This document shows, piece after piece, positions 14,381 through 19,816 of a stretch of DNA of 19,816 bases (the first letter of the stretch is position 1; each line of letters opens with the position of its first letter). A program made the position numbers and the translations under genes. This DNA is from Acidimicrobiaceae bacterium (GTDB lineage Bacteria > Actinomycetota > Acidimicrobiia > Acidimicrobiales > Ilumatobacteraceae). The notes beneath the pieces are model-generated. The model ran no database searches, had not been told where the DNA came from, and saw only the letters and a program-made list of their open reading frames with translations. Where the stretch lies: NCBI GenBank assembly GCA_020637235.1, contig JACJWG010000028.1:1-19816 (forward strand), read 5' to 3'.

Positions 14381-15145
14381 ATGGTCGCCCGTGACGAGTG
14401 GGTGGTCGTCGTCGGGGCGTCCGGTGCGTTCGGCACGGCGATCGTCGACCGTCTCGTCGGTCGGGGGCTCCAGGTGGCGGCCGTCGGTCGGCATCTCGAG
14501 TCGATCGGCGCGCTCGTCGAACGGCACGGCGAGGCGGTCCGGCCGTGCGCCACCGACATCGCCGCCGACGCGGCGACCGACACGATCCGTGCCGCGCTCG
14601 ACGACGACCGGCCCGTGCGCGCCGTCGTGCACGGGCCCGGCGTCGCGGTCGCGGGTGGCATCGCGACGGTGCCCACCTCGGCGCTCGTGGATGCCGTCGA
14701 CATCAAGGTGGGCGGGTTGCTGCGCCTGGTGCGCGCCGTCGACGATCGCCTCGTCGAGGGGTCGCGGATCATCGCGATCGCCGGTCACTACGGGCTCGAA
14801 CCGTCGCCGTACGCGGCGGCCGCCGGCATCGCGAACGCGGCGCTCATCAACGTCGTCCGGCAGCTCAGCCTCGCCTACGGCGCCCGAGGCGTCACCGCTC
14901 ACACGATCGCGCCCGGGCCGGCCGACACCGAACGGCTCCACCGGGTCGCGGCCGATCGCGCGGCGATGCAGGGCACCACGGTGGCCGACGTGCTCGACCA
15001 GATGCGGGCCGATTCGTCGCTGCGCCAGCTCACCACGCCGGCGCAGGTGGCGTGGGCGGTGAGCACCCTGCTCGATCCGGAGGCGTCGGCGACCACCGGG
15101 TCGACGCTGATGCTCGACGCCGGCCGCCGCCGCGGCCTGCCCTGA
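14381..15145 (+). CDS. SDR-family protein with degenerate active site, meta-cleavage operon
   Basis: 254 residues with a Rossmann fold. The cofactor loop GASGAFG is at 12-18, 'VVHGPG' at about 82-87 stands in place of the usual N-A-G, and the C-terminal 'TTGSTLMLDAG' is typical. The catalytic region is abnormal: where the family has Ser and Y-x-x-x-K, this protein reads 'IIAIAGHYGLEPSPYAAAAG'. Tyr144 is kept, Lys is replaced by Ala148, and the Ser position is Ala134 or Gly135. It begins 3 bases after the dioxygenase stop, so it is surely cotranscribed. Either it catalyses a different reaction or binds NAD(P) without classical dehydrogenase chemistry. It does not look like a decayed gene: the frame is intact and codon usage matches its neighbours. 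Confidence 0.9.
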   Translation: MVARDEWVVVVGASGAFGTAIVDRLVGRGLQVAAVGRHLESIGALVERHGEAVRPCATDIAADAATDTIRAALDDDRPVRAVVHGPGVAVAGGIATVPTSALVDAVDIKVGGLLRLVRAVDDRLVEGSRIIAIAGHYGLEPSPYAAAAGIANAALINVVRQLSLAYGARGVTAHTIAPGPADTERLHRVAADRAAMQGTTVADVLDQMRADSSLRQLTTPAQVAWAVSTLLDPEASATTGSTLMLDAGRRRGLP

Positions 15146-15173
15146 CCCCGACGTCCACGAGGAGAACCGACCG

Positions 15174-15605
15174 ATGCCCGTCGCGAACATCCACCTGATC
15201 GCCGGTCGCCCGCGTGCGGTGTTGCACGAGCTGTTGCGCGAGGTGTCGCGCACCTACGCCGACGTGCTCGCGTCGCCCGTCGATCGGGTGCAGGTGTGGA
15301 TCACCGAGGTCGACCCCGACCTCGTCGCGCTCGGTGGTGTGCCGGCCGTCGAGCTGAGCGAGGACGAGCGGGCCGCTCGGGAGATCCCCCTCGCCCGCCT
15401 GGTGATGATGCAGGACCGCCCGGTCGAGCAGGTGCATCGTGCGATCACCGAACTCACCGCGGTGATCGCCCGGGTGCTCGACGTCGAGCCCGAGCGGGTG
15501 CGCGTGGAAGCCCAGTCGATCGCGGCGGAACGATGGGGGATCGGCGGCGTGCCCGCCTCGGTGAAGCGCCAGGCCGAGATCGCCGCACGAGCCGCCCACC
15601 CCTGA
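15174..15605 (+). CDS. Tandem-fused 4-oxalocrotonate tautomerase-like protein
   Basis: 143 residues built from two 4-OT-like halves. Half 1 starts at Pro2, the catalytic base once Met is removed: 'PVANIHLIAGRP' matches 4-OT 'PIAQIHILEGRS', with Arg11 conserved in mature numbering, but the position of 4-OT Arg39 is Gln ('RVQVWITE'). Half 2 (from 'EIPLARLVMMQDRP') keeps 'ERVRVEAQ' and ends in 'WGIGG'. The two halves could therefore share catalytic residues, as in fused superfamily members (MSAD, cis-CaaD). It follows the SDR by 28 bases and has a strong ribosome site (GAGGAGAA, 15159-15166). In meta cleavage a tautomerase isomerises 2-hydroxymuconate to 2-oxo-3-hexenedioate. This operon lacks the hydratase, decarboxylase and aldolase, which must be elsewhere. 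Confidence 0.92.
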   Translation: MPVANIHLIAGRPRAVLHELLREVSRTYADVLASPVDRVQVWITEVDPDLVALGGVPAVELSEDERAAREIPLARLVMMQDRPVEQVHRAITELTAVIARVLDVEPERVRVEAQSIAAERWGIGGVPASVKRQAEIAARAAHP

Positions 15606-15611
15606 CCCCTT

Positions 15612-15650
15612 CGTGAGCCGAATGCGCAGCATGTGCGCATCGCGCTCACG
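15612..15650. repeat. Palindromic repeat, copy 1
   Basis: A 39-base nested inverted repeat: CGTGAGC, 3-base internal loop, ATGCGCA, loop GCATG, TGCGCAT, 3-base internal loop, GCTCACG. It lies 6 bases after the tautomerase stop, between convergent genes. No T-run follows on either strand. Confidence 0.85.
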
Positions 15651-15663
15651 GACCGGGCCGTCC

Positions 15664-15702
15664 CGTGAGCCGGATGCGCAGCATGTGCGCATCCCGCTCA
15701 CG
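15664..15702. repeat. Palindromic repeat, copy 2 (overlaps acyl-CoA synthetase stop)
   Basis: A second copy of the same 39-base unit, 52 bases after the first, differing at two positions. Both differences add base pairs, so the stem extends to CGTGAGC-c-GGATGCGCA / TGCGCATCC-c-GCTCACG with a GCATG loop. Its right arm contains the TGA stop (15700-15698) of the minus-strand synthetase. It is a likely two-way transcription barrier or a REP-like element. Confidence 0.85.
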
Positions 15703-17239
15703 AAGCCGTCGGGTCGGCGCGCAACTGCTCGCGCAGCTCGCGCTTCACCACCTTGCCGTAGTTGTTGGTGGGCAGTGCCTCGACGAACCGGTAGTCCTTC
15801 GGGCGCTTGTACCGGGCGATCGTGTCGATGCACAGCTGGTCGAGCTCGCCCGACGTCACAGCCGTGCCGTCCGCGGCCACGACGAACGCCACCACCGCTT
15901 CGCCCCACTCCGGATCGGGACGCCCCACCACCGACACGGCACGCACGCCGGGATGACGAAGGATCGCCTCCTCCACCTCGCGTGGGTAGATGTTCATCCC
16001 GCCACTGATGATGAGGTCCTTCGAGCGGTCGCGCAGGGTGAGGAAGCCGTCGGCGTCGAACTCGCCCATGTCACCGGTGTGCAGCCAGCCGTCGCGCAGG
16101 GTGTCGGCGGTCGCCTCGGGCTGCTGCCAGTAGCCGGCCATCACGACGTCGCCGCGAACGACCACCTCGCCGATCTCGCCGGCGGGCAGCGGCAGCCCGT
16201 CGTCGTCCACCACGCGTACCTCCACGTCGGTGCGGGGCAGGCCGACGCTCTGCATCCGTTCGCGCCAGCGCGGATGCTCTCGGTCGGCGTGATCCGCCTT
16301 CGACAGCGCGGTGATCGTCATCGGCGTCTCGCCCTGGCCGTAGATCTGGGCGAGCTTCGGCCCGAACAGGCCGAGGGCCTCCTCGAGGTCGGCGAGATAC
16401 ATCGGGGCGCCGCCGTAGATGATCGTCTTCAGGTTGGTGAGATCGGCGGTCGCGATCGCCGGGTCGCCGGTGAGCCGCTTCACCATCGTCGGCGCAGCGA
16501 AGAACGTCGTGCCCGGCCAGCGCTGCACCAGCGCGGCGATCTCCTCGCCGTCGACGCCGCCCGAGTGCGGGATCACGCTCACCGCGCCGCGTGCCACGTG
16601 TGGCAGTCCGTACAAGCCGGAGCCGTGTGAGATGGGGGCGGCGTGCAGGATCGTGTCGTCGGCCGAGACCGGGTCGATGTCGGCGAAGTAGCTGAGCGAC
16701 ATCATCAACAGGTTGCGGTGGGTGAGCGTCGCGCCCTTCGGGCGCCCGGTGGTGCCGCTCGTGTAGAACAGCCACGCCGGGTCGTCGCCGAGGCGTTCCA
16801 CCAGCGGCGCCGGCTCGGCGGCCAGGATCGCATCCCACTCCGGCCCGGGCGCGACGATCGCCGCCTGCAACGTGGCGACGTCGTCGACGAGCGACACGAC
16901 GTCGTCGGCGTGGTCGTCGTCGGTGATCACCACCGACGACGCGCTGTGTTCGAGGATGTAGGCGATCTCGTCGCGGTGCAGTCGGGCGTTCACGGGCACC
17001 GCCACCAGACCGGCGTGCCAGATGGCGAACAGCGCTTCGAGGTACTCGGGTCGATTGCGCATCACGATCGCGACACGGTCGCCGACGGCGAGCCCGACCG
17101 TGCCGCGCAGGCCCGACGCGCCTGCGGCGACGCGTGCCGCGAGCTCACCCCAGGTGGCGTGGACTCGGTCGCCGTCGGCGAGCGCCGGTGCCGCCGGCCG
17201 GAGCCGACCGTGGCGCTCGACCCAGATCGCAGGGTTCAT
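15698..17239 (-). CDS. Acyl-CoA synthetase (AMP-forming, ANL superfamily)
   Basis: 513 residues; it activates a carboxylic acid to its CoA thioester through an acyl-AMP. Core motifs in order: phosphate loop YTSGTTGRPKG (159-169), 'YGQGETPMT' (A5), 'GWLHTGDMGEFDADG' (A7), the hinge 'DRSKDLIISGGMNIYPREVE' (A8) and the catalytic lysine Lys496 in 'NNYGKVVKREL'. Start ATG at 17239 follows a good ribosome site (GGAGGAACG). The length and 'GMNIYP' hinge fit medium-chain or aromatic acyl-CoA ligases. It converges with the meta-cleavage operon and is divergent from a VOC gene, so a link to aromatic or fatty acid catabolism is plausible but unproven. Substrate unknown. Confidence 0.95.
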   Translation of the reverse strand: MNPAIWVERHGRLRPAAPALADGDRVHATWGELAARVAAGASGLRGTVGLAVGDRVAIVMRNRPEYLEALFAIWHAGLVAVPVNARLHRDEIAYILEHSASSVVITDDDHADDVVSLVDDVATLQAAIVAPGPEWDAILAAEPAPLVERLGDDPAWLFYTSGTTGRPKGATLTHRNLLMMSLSYFADIDPVSADDTILHAAPISHGSGLYGLPHVARGAVSVIPHSGGVDGEEIAALVQRWPGTTFFAAPTMVKRLTGDPAIATADLTNLKTIIYGGAPMYLADLEEALGLFGPKLAQIYGQGETPMTITALSKADHADREHPRWRERMQSVGLPRTDVEVRVVDDDGLPLPAGEIGEVVVRGDVVMAGYWQQPEATADTLRDGWLHTGDMGEFDADGFLTLRDRSKDLIISGGMNIYPREVEEAILRHPGVRAVSVVGRPDPEWGEAVVAFVVAADGTAVTSGELDQLCIDTIARYKRPKDYRFVEALPTNNYGKVVKRELREQLRADPTAS

Positions 17240-17378
17240 CGTTCCTCCCGAACACGGTCGAGCGGTGGGACCCCGACCCGGGCCACGACCGTAGCGAGCC
17301 GACCCGGAGCGCCGCACGTCGTGGACGGTCGGCGGAACACACCGGGTGAGCGGTCGCCCGAGGTGCCATGCTCGGACG

Positions 17379-18095
17379 ATGTCCGTACATCTCGACGCTC
17401 TCGTCCTCGACGCGCTCGACCCCGTGGCACTGGCGTCGTTCTGGGCGACGGCGCTGCGGTGGGAGGTCAGTGAGGCCGGGCCGGATCGGGCGGTCGTGTC
17501 GCCGACGGACGGCACGACCTTCCACCTGTCGATCGAGCGGGTGGCGCACCCGAAGCTCGGCCAGAACCGGATCCACCTCGACCTCACCACGTCGTCGCTC
17601 GCCGATCAGGTCGACTCGGTGGCGACCCTGTTGGCGCTCGGGGCCCGCCGGATCGACATCGGCCAGGACCCCGACGACGACCACGAGGTGCTCGCCGATC
17701 CGGAGGGCAACGAGTTCTGCATCATCGGACCGACCAACCGGTTCCTCGCCGGGTGCGGCCGGCTCGGTGCGGTGAACTGCGACGGCACCCGCGAGTTGGG
17801 TGTGTTCTGGAGCGAGGCGTTCGGCCTGCCCCTGGTGTGGGATCAGGACGAGGAGACCGCGATCCGGGTGCCGGGGACCAGCGAGTCGATGATCACCTGG
17901 AGCGGTCCGCCGCTCATGCCCCGCCAAGGTCCCGACCGCCACCGTTTCCGGGTGCGTCCGGCAGCGGGGTCGTCGGCGGAGGCGGAAATGGAGCGGCTGC
18001 TCGCGCTCGGCGCGTCACGCCCTTCGGCGGACCAGGGCAGACCCGGAGCCGTGCTGATCGATCCCGACGGCAACGAGTTCACGCTCGTCGGGTAG
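17379..18095 (+). CDS. Two-domain VOC (glyoxalase-like) protein
   Basis: 238 residues made of two vicinal-oxygen-chelate halves. Each half has 'D(A)(L)...FW..AL..(E/P)' at its start and ends with a matching signature: 'LADPEGNEFCIIG' near residue 115 and 'LIDPDGNEFTLVG' at the C-terminus. Half 1 also has 'NRIHLDLT'. This is the common actinobacterial Glyoxalase_6-like tandem type, usually uncharacterised; it is too short and lacks the His/Glu/Tyr set of the extradiol dioxygenase upstream. The start ATG at 17379 is preferred over 17346 because it begins the first VOC strand. It is divergent from the acyl-CoA synthetase (139-base gap, no clear promoter seen) and converges on the carbonic anhydrase with 12 bases between stops. 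Confidence 0.88.
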   Translation: MSVHLDALVLDALDPVALASFWATALRWEVSEAGPDRAVVSPTDGTTFHLSIERVAHPKLGQNRIHLDLTTSSLADQVDSVATLLALGARRIDIGQDPDDDHEVLADPEGNEFCIIGPTNRFLAGCGRLGAVNCDGTRELGVFWSEAFGLPLVWDQDEETAIRVPGTSESMITWSGPPLMPRQGPDRHRFRVRPAAGSSAEAEMERLLALGASRPSADQGRPGAVLIDPDGNEFTLVG

Positions 18096-18107
18096 GGCGT
18101 CGGGCCG

Positions 18108-18713
18108 TCAGATCGGGCTGCCGGGCCGGATGGGGTGTCCCGTGTCGTCGATCTCGACCAGCTCGCCGGAGATCAGGTCGACGACCGCACCTCGCACGTC
18201 GACCCGACCGGCGGCGATCGCCGCACCCAGCGGACCTCGGTCACGACGTAGGCGAGCCACGTTGCGGGCGACGTTGGCCCGCAGCACCGTGCTCGTCGCG
18301 AGTGGCTCGGCCGGCTGATCGAGGTCGTGTTGCGCCGCGCACCACTCGATCACCTCGTCGATCGGCGCGAGGATCGGGCTGTACGACACGTCGGTCGTCG
18401 CGGCCATCGCCGCCGCCACGGCACCGCAGCCGGTGTGTCCGAGGACGACGACCAGGTCGACGCCGAGCGCTTCGACGGCGAAGGTGAGGCTCGCGACCAC
18501 GTCGGCCGTCGCCGAGTTGCCGGCGACCCGCACGACGAAGGCCTCGCCCGGCTCGAGCCCGAACAGCGCCATCGGCCCGATCCGTGCGTCGGCGCACGTC
18601 AGCACGGCCACCTGCGGATGGTGTTCGGGCATCACACCACCCGACGCCGGGTGGGCGACCACCTCGTGCGCGGCGACCAGACGCTCCCACTTCGAACCGT
18701 TGTCTCTCGTCAT
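18108..18713 (-). CDS. Beta-class carbonic anhydrase
   Basis: 201 residues; cytoplasmic zinc enzyme interconverting CO2 and bicarbonate. The zinc and catalytic residues are Cys40, Asp42 and Arg44 in 'LTCADARIGP', and His93 and Cys96 in 'GHTGCGAV', i.e. C-x-D-x-R and H-x-x-C as required. 'RVAGNSA' sits in the place of the usual 'R(N)AGN'. The ATG at 18713 is chosen; an upstream in-frame start would run through the palindrome at 18734-18778 and is unlikely. There is no obvious ribosome site ('AAAATGGTCGGCG' precedes it). It stands after a membrane-protein pair on the same strand, separated by that palindrome, and may have its own promoter. Confidence 0.92.
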   Translation of the reverse strand: MTRDNGSKWERLVAAHEVVAHPASGGVMPEHHPQVAVLTCADARIGPMALFGLEPGEAFVVRVAGNSATADVVASLTFAVEALGVDLVVVLGHTGCGAVAAAMAATTDVSYSPILAPIDEVIEWCAAQHDLDQPAEPLATSTVLRANVARNVARLRRDRGPLGAAIAAGRVDVRGAVVDLISGELVEIDDTGHPIRPGSPI

Positions 18714-18733
18714 CGCCGACCATTTTCGCCGCG

Positions 18734-18778
18734 GTCGGGTGCGCTCCAGGTCGCCGAGCGACCTGCAGCGCACCCGAC
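18734..18778. terminator. 45-base near-perfect palindrome, probable terminator hairpin
   Basis: The outer arms GTCGGGTGCGCT (18734-18745) and AGCGCACCCGAC (18767-18778) are perfect complements. After a 2x2 internal loop, the inner arms AGGTCGC (18748-18754) and GCGACCT (18758-18764) close on a 3-base loop. This makes 19 base pairs in total, nearly all G-C in the outer arm. It starts 13 bases after the stop of the short membrane gene (read on the minus strand) and ends 20 bases before the carbonic anhydrase start. No T-run follows, as is common in high-GC actinobacterial terminators. Confidence 0.6.
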
Positions 18779-18791
18779 ACTTCACGGATCA

Positions 18792-19013
18792 CTACCCGTG
18801 TCGGCGGGGTCGGCGACCGATGGAGGTTCCGGTGGGGAGCATCCGTTCCTGGGTGCCTCCCCACACGTGTTCGCCGAGTGGGGCGCCGCAGGCCAGTGCG
18901 ACCTGGAGCCCGGCGAAGCCGAGCAGGACCGCGCTGGCGCCGATGGCGGCAGCTCTGGCTGCCGGCGATGGGGTCGTCCGACTCGACGTGGAGGGCGTGA
19001 GCGTCGAGTTCAT
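18792..19013 (-). CDS. Short membrane protein, apparently C-terminally truncated
   Basis: 73 residues. After a Ser/Thr/Pro-rich start there is one hydrophobic segment ('AAAIGASAVLLGFAGLQVAL') running into 'ACGAPLGEHVWGG....MLPTG'. This resembles the first third of an uncharacterised actinobacterial four-helix membrane family with 'LALAAGAPWG..AWGG....LP..LR'. Members I recall are about twice as long and continue with further helices; here the frame ends in a basic tail ('SIGRRPRRHG') right before the 45-base palindrome. Its ATG overlaps the stop of the upstream membrane gene by 4 bases (ATGA), so it is probably translated. It could be a truncated remnant or a genuine short form; the family match is from memory. 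Confidence 0.6.
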   Translation of the reverse strand: MNSTLTPSTSSRTTPSPAARAAAIGASAVLLGFAGLQVALACGAPLGEHVWGGTQERMLPTGTSIGRRPRRHG

Positions 19014-19723
19014 GAGGTCACCTCGTCGGTGCGACCGTCACGCAGGAGGGTGAGACCGGTGCCGATGAACCAGATGATCGAGCCGACTCCGAAGACCATC
19101 TCGATCGCTTCGAAGTCGGGCACGACCGTCACCAGTCCGGCGACGGCGGTGACGATGCCGACGATGTTCAGCCAGCGGGGGAGTCGAGCGGTGAGGAGTC
19201 CGGCGATCGACACGAGGAGGATCCAGATGCCGCCGACGAGCTCGTTGCCGCCGCCGAGTCCGTTGGTGACGGTGTCGATCGTCGACCACACGGTGGCGGC
19301 TCGGTCGGGGTCGGATTCGGCGAGGTCGGCGACTGCTTCGATCCCGATGTTCGAGATCATTCCGGTGGCGTACATGAGCGTCGCCCAGATCGCTGCGAAG
19401 ACCATCGCGGTGTTCGCGAGCAGGGGTGCTTCGCTCGCCAGACGTTGGCGCAGCGCGAGTGCCATGGGGACGAGCGCGGCGCCGAACACGATGAAGATGC
19501 CGATGTACCAGGCGAGGAGCGAGCCCTGATGGTCGACGAGGAAGTCGACCGACTGCGCCGGTGTGGCGTCGGGGTCCGTGTAGTCGGCGAGCGTGGTGGC
19601 GAACATGGCGATGCCGTAGGCGAATGTGCCCGCGGCGAGGAGTGCGGCCGAGCCGCCGACTCGGGAGAGGACGTGTCGATCTGTGCCGCGACGTGCGGTT
19701 GCGGTGGGTGCGGTGATGGTCAT
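19010..19723 (-). CDS. DUF4386-like multi-pass membrane protein
   Basis: 237 residues with about six hydrophobic segments after a short polar, basic N-terminus ('TATARRGTDRHVLSRVGG'). Segment order and loops ('LLAWYIGIFIVFGAALVPMALALRQRL' as a helix pair, split here at 20: LLAWYIGIFIVFGAA / LVPMALALRQRL; later 'GGGNELVGGIWILLVSIAGL' and 'LPRWLNIVGIVTAVAGL') resemble the uncharacterised DUF4386 group. The ATG at 19723 has a modest ribosome site (GAAAGG) and overlaps by 4 bases the stop of the partial gene to its right. Its own stop overlaps the next gene's ATG. It therefore sits in the middle of a tightly packed three-gene minus-strand operon. Function unknown. Confidence 0.82.
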   Translation of the reverse strand: MTITAPTATARRGTDRHVLSRVGGSAALLAAGTFAYGIAMFATTLADYTDPDATPAQSVDFLVDHQGSLLAWYIGIFIVFGAALVPMALALRQRLASEAPLLANTAMVFAAIWATLMYATGMISNIGIEAVADLAESDPDRAATVWSTIDTVTNGLGGGNELVGGIWILLVSIAGLLTARLPRWLNIVGIVTAVAGLVTVVPDFEAIEMVFGVGSIIWFIGTGLTLLRDGRTDEVTS

Positions 19724-19816
19724 GGTGTGGTGCCTTTCTCTGGGGTGGGTTCGGTGGGTTCGGTGGGTTCGGTGGGGCCCGTATCGAGGCATCGGAGTGC
19801 GACGACCTCGGCGTTC
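19720..19816 (-). CDS. Partial CDS, C-terminal end with Thr-Glu-Pro repeats
   Basis: On the minus strand an open frame enters at the window edge and ends with TGA at 19722-19720, overlapping the DUF4386-like gene's ATG by 4 bases. It encodes the last 32 residues: 'NAEVVALRCLDTGP', then TEP three times, then 'TPEKGTTP'. A 4-base overlap of the same kind joins the next two genes, which supports this being the true first or earlier member of the operon. It is too short to assign a family; a transcription regulator is one possibility, as these often precede DUF4386 genes, but nothing here shows it. Confidence 0.55.
   Translation of the reverse strand, partial: NAEVVALRCLDTGPTEPTEPTEPTPEKGTTP
19748..19774. 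repeat. Three tandem 9-base repeats (GGTTCGGTG)
   Basis: Three exact copies of GGTTCGGTG in a row. Read on the minus strand in the partial frame they encode the Thr-Glu-Pro tripeptide repeat near the end of the partial protein. Length changes by slippage would stay in frame. Confidence 0.85.

Noticed and set aside
15612..15702. CRISPR-like direct repeats
   Set aside because: Only two units with a 13-base gap, each a self-palindrome, and no cas gene; not a CRISPR array.
15613..16008. Plus-strand frames starting in the palindromic repeats ('MSRMRSMCASRSR')
   Set aside because: The apparent repeat peptide is just the translated hairpin and the rest is antisense to the acyl-CoA synthetase.

Overview
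The window is about 20 kb of very GC-rich, gene-dense DNA with several GTG starts and many 4-base ATGA/GTGA stop-start overlaps. The gene content (feoA-feoB with a DtxR/IdeR-like iron box, a CrtI/PYROXD2-type oxidoreductase, VOC proteins, meta-cleavage enzymes) suggests an actinobacterium. An acidimicrobial (Ilumatobacter-like) lineage is my best guess, but it is an inference and not proven by the sequence. No rRNA, tRNA, CRISPR array, transposase or phage gene was seen, and no gene-free stretch exceeds about 200 bases.

Left part, 1-4211. A minus-strand iron operon runs feoA, feoB and then a partial gene resembling the N-terminal domain of Nfu/NifU scaffold proteins that leaves the window. 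Each junction overlaps by 4 bases, and a DtxR/IdeR-like palindrome abuts the feoA start. Upstream of feoA lies an MFS transporter on the same strand, divergent from a plus-strand ridA (enamine/imine deaminase).

Centre, 4201-10542. One minus-strand gene of 2113 codons dominates. It starts with a type IV prepilin/pseudopilin leader and helix (PilW/GspJ-like), followed by a beta-rich region, a putative Ig (He_PIG-like) domain, five fibronectin type III domains interleaved with three concanavalin/LamG-like domains, and a C-terminal seven-bladed propeller of Trp-containing repeats. This is the most unusual object in the window: apparently a giant pilin-anchored surface protein with no pilus machinery beside it.

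Right-centre, 10697-17239. A phytoene-desaturase-like FAD oxidoreductase and a LysR regulator (both minus) face a plus-strand operon of an extradiol catechol 2,3-dioxygenase, an SDR-fold protein lacking its catalytic Ser and Lys, and a tandem-fused 4-oxalocrotonate tautomerase. The LysR/dioxygenase gap holds an ATAC-N7-GTAT site of the CatM/BenM type plus a half-matching second site two helical turns away, so the LysR protein very likely controls the ring-cleavage operon. After two tandem 39-base palindromes comes a convergent acyl-CoA synthetase.

Right end, 17379-19816. A two-domain VOC protein (plus) converges on a beta-carbonic anhydrase (minus). A 45-base near-perfect palindrome separates the anhydrase from a short membrane protein that looks C-terminally truncated. 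That gene overlaps a DUF4386-like membrane protein by 4 bases, which in turn overlaps the tail of a partial gene ending in Thr-Glu-Pro repeats at the window edge.
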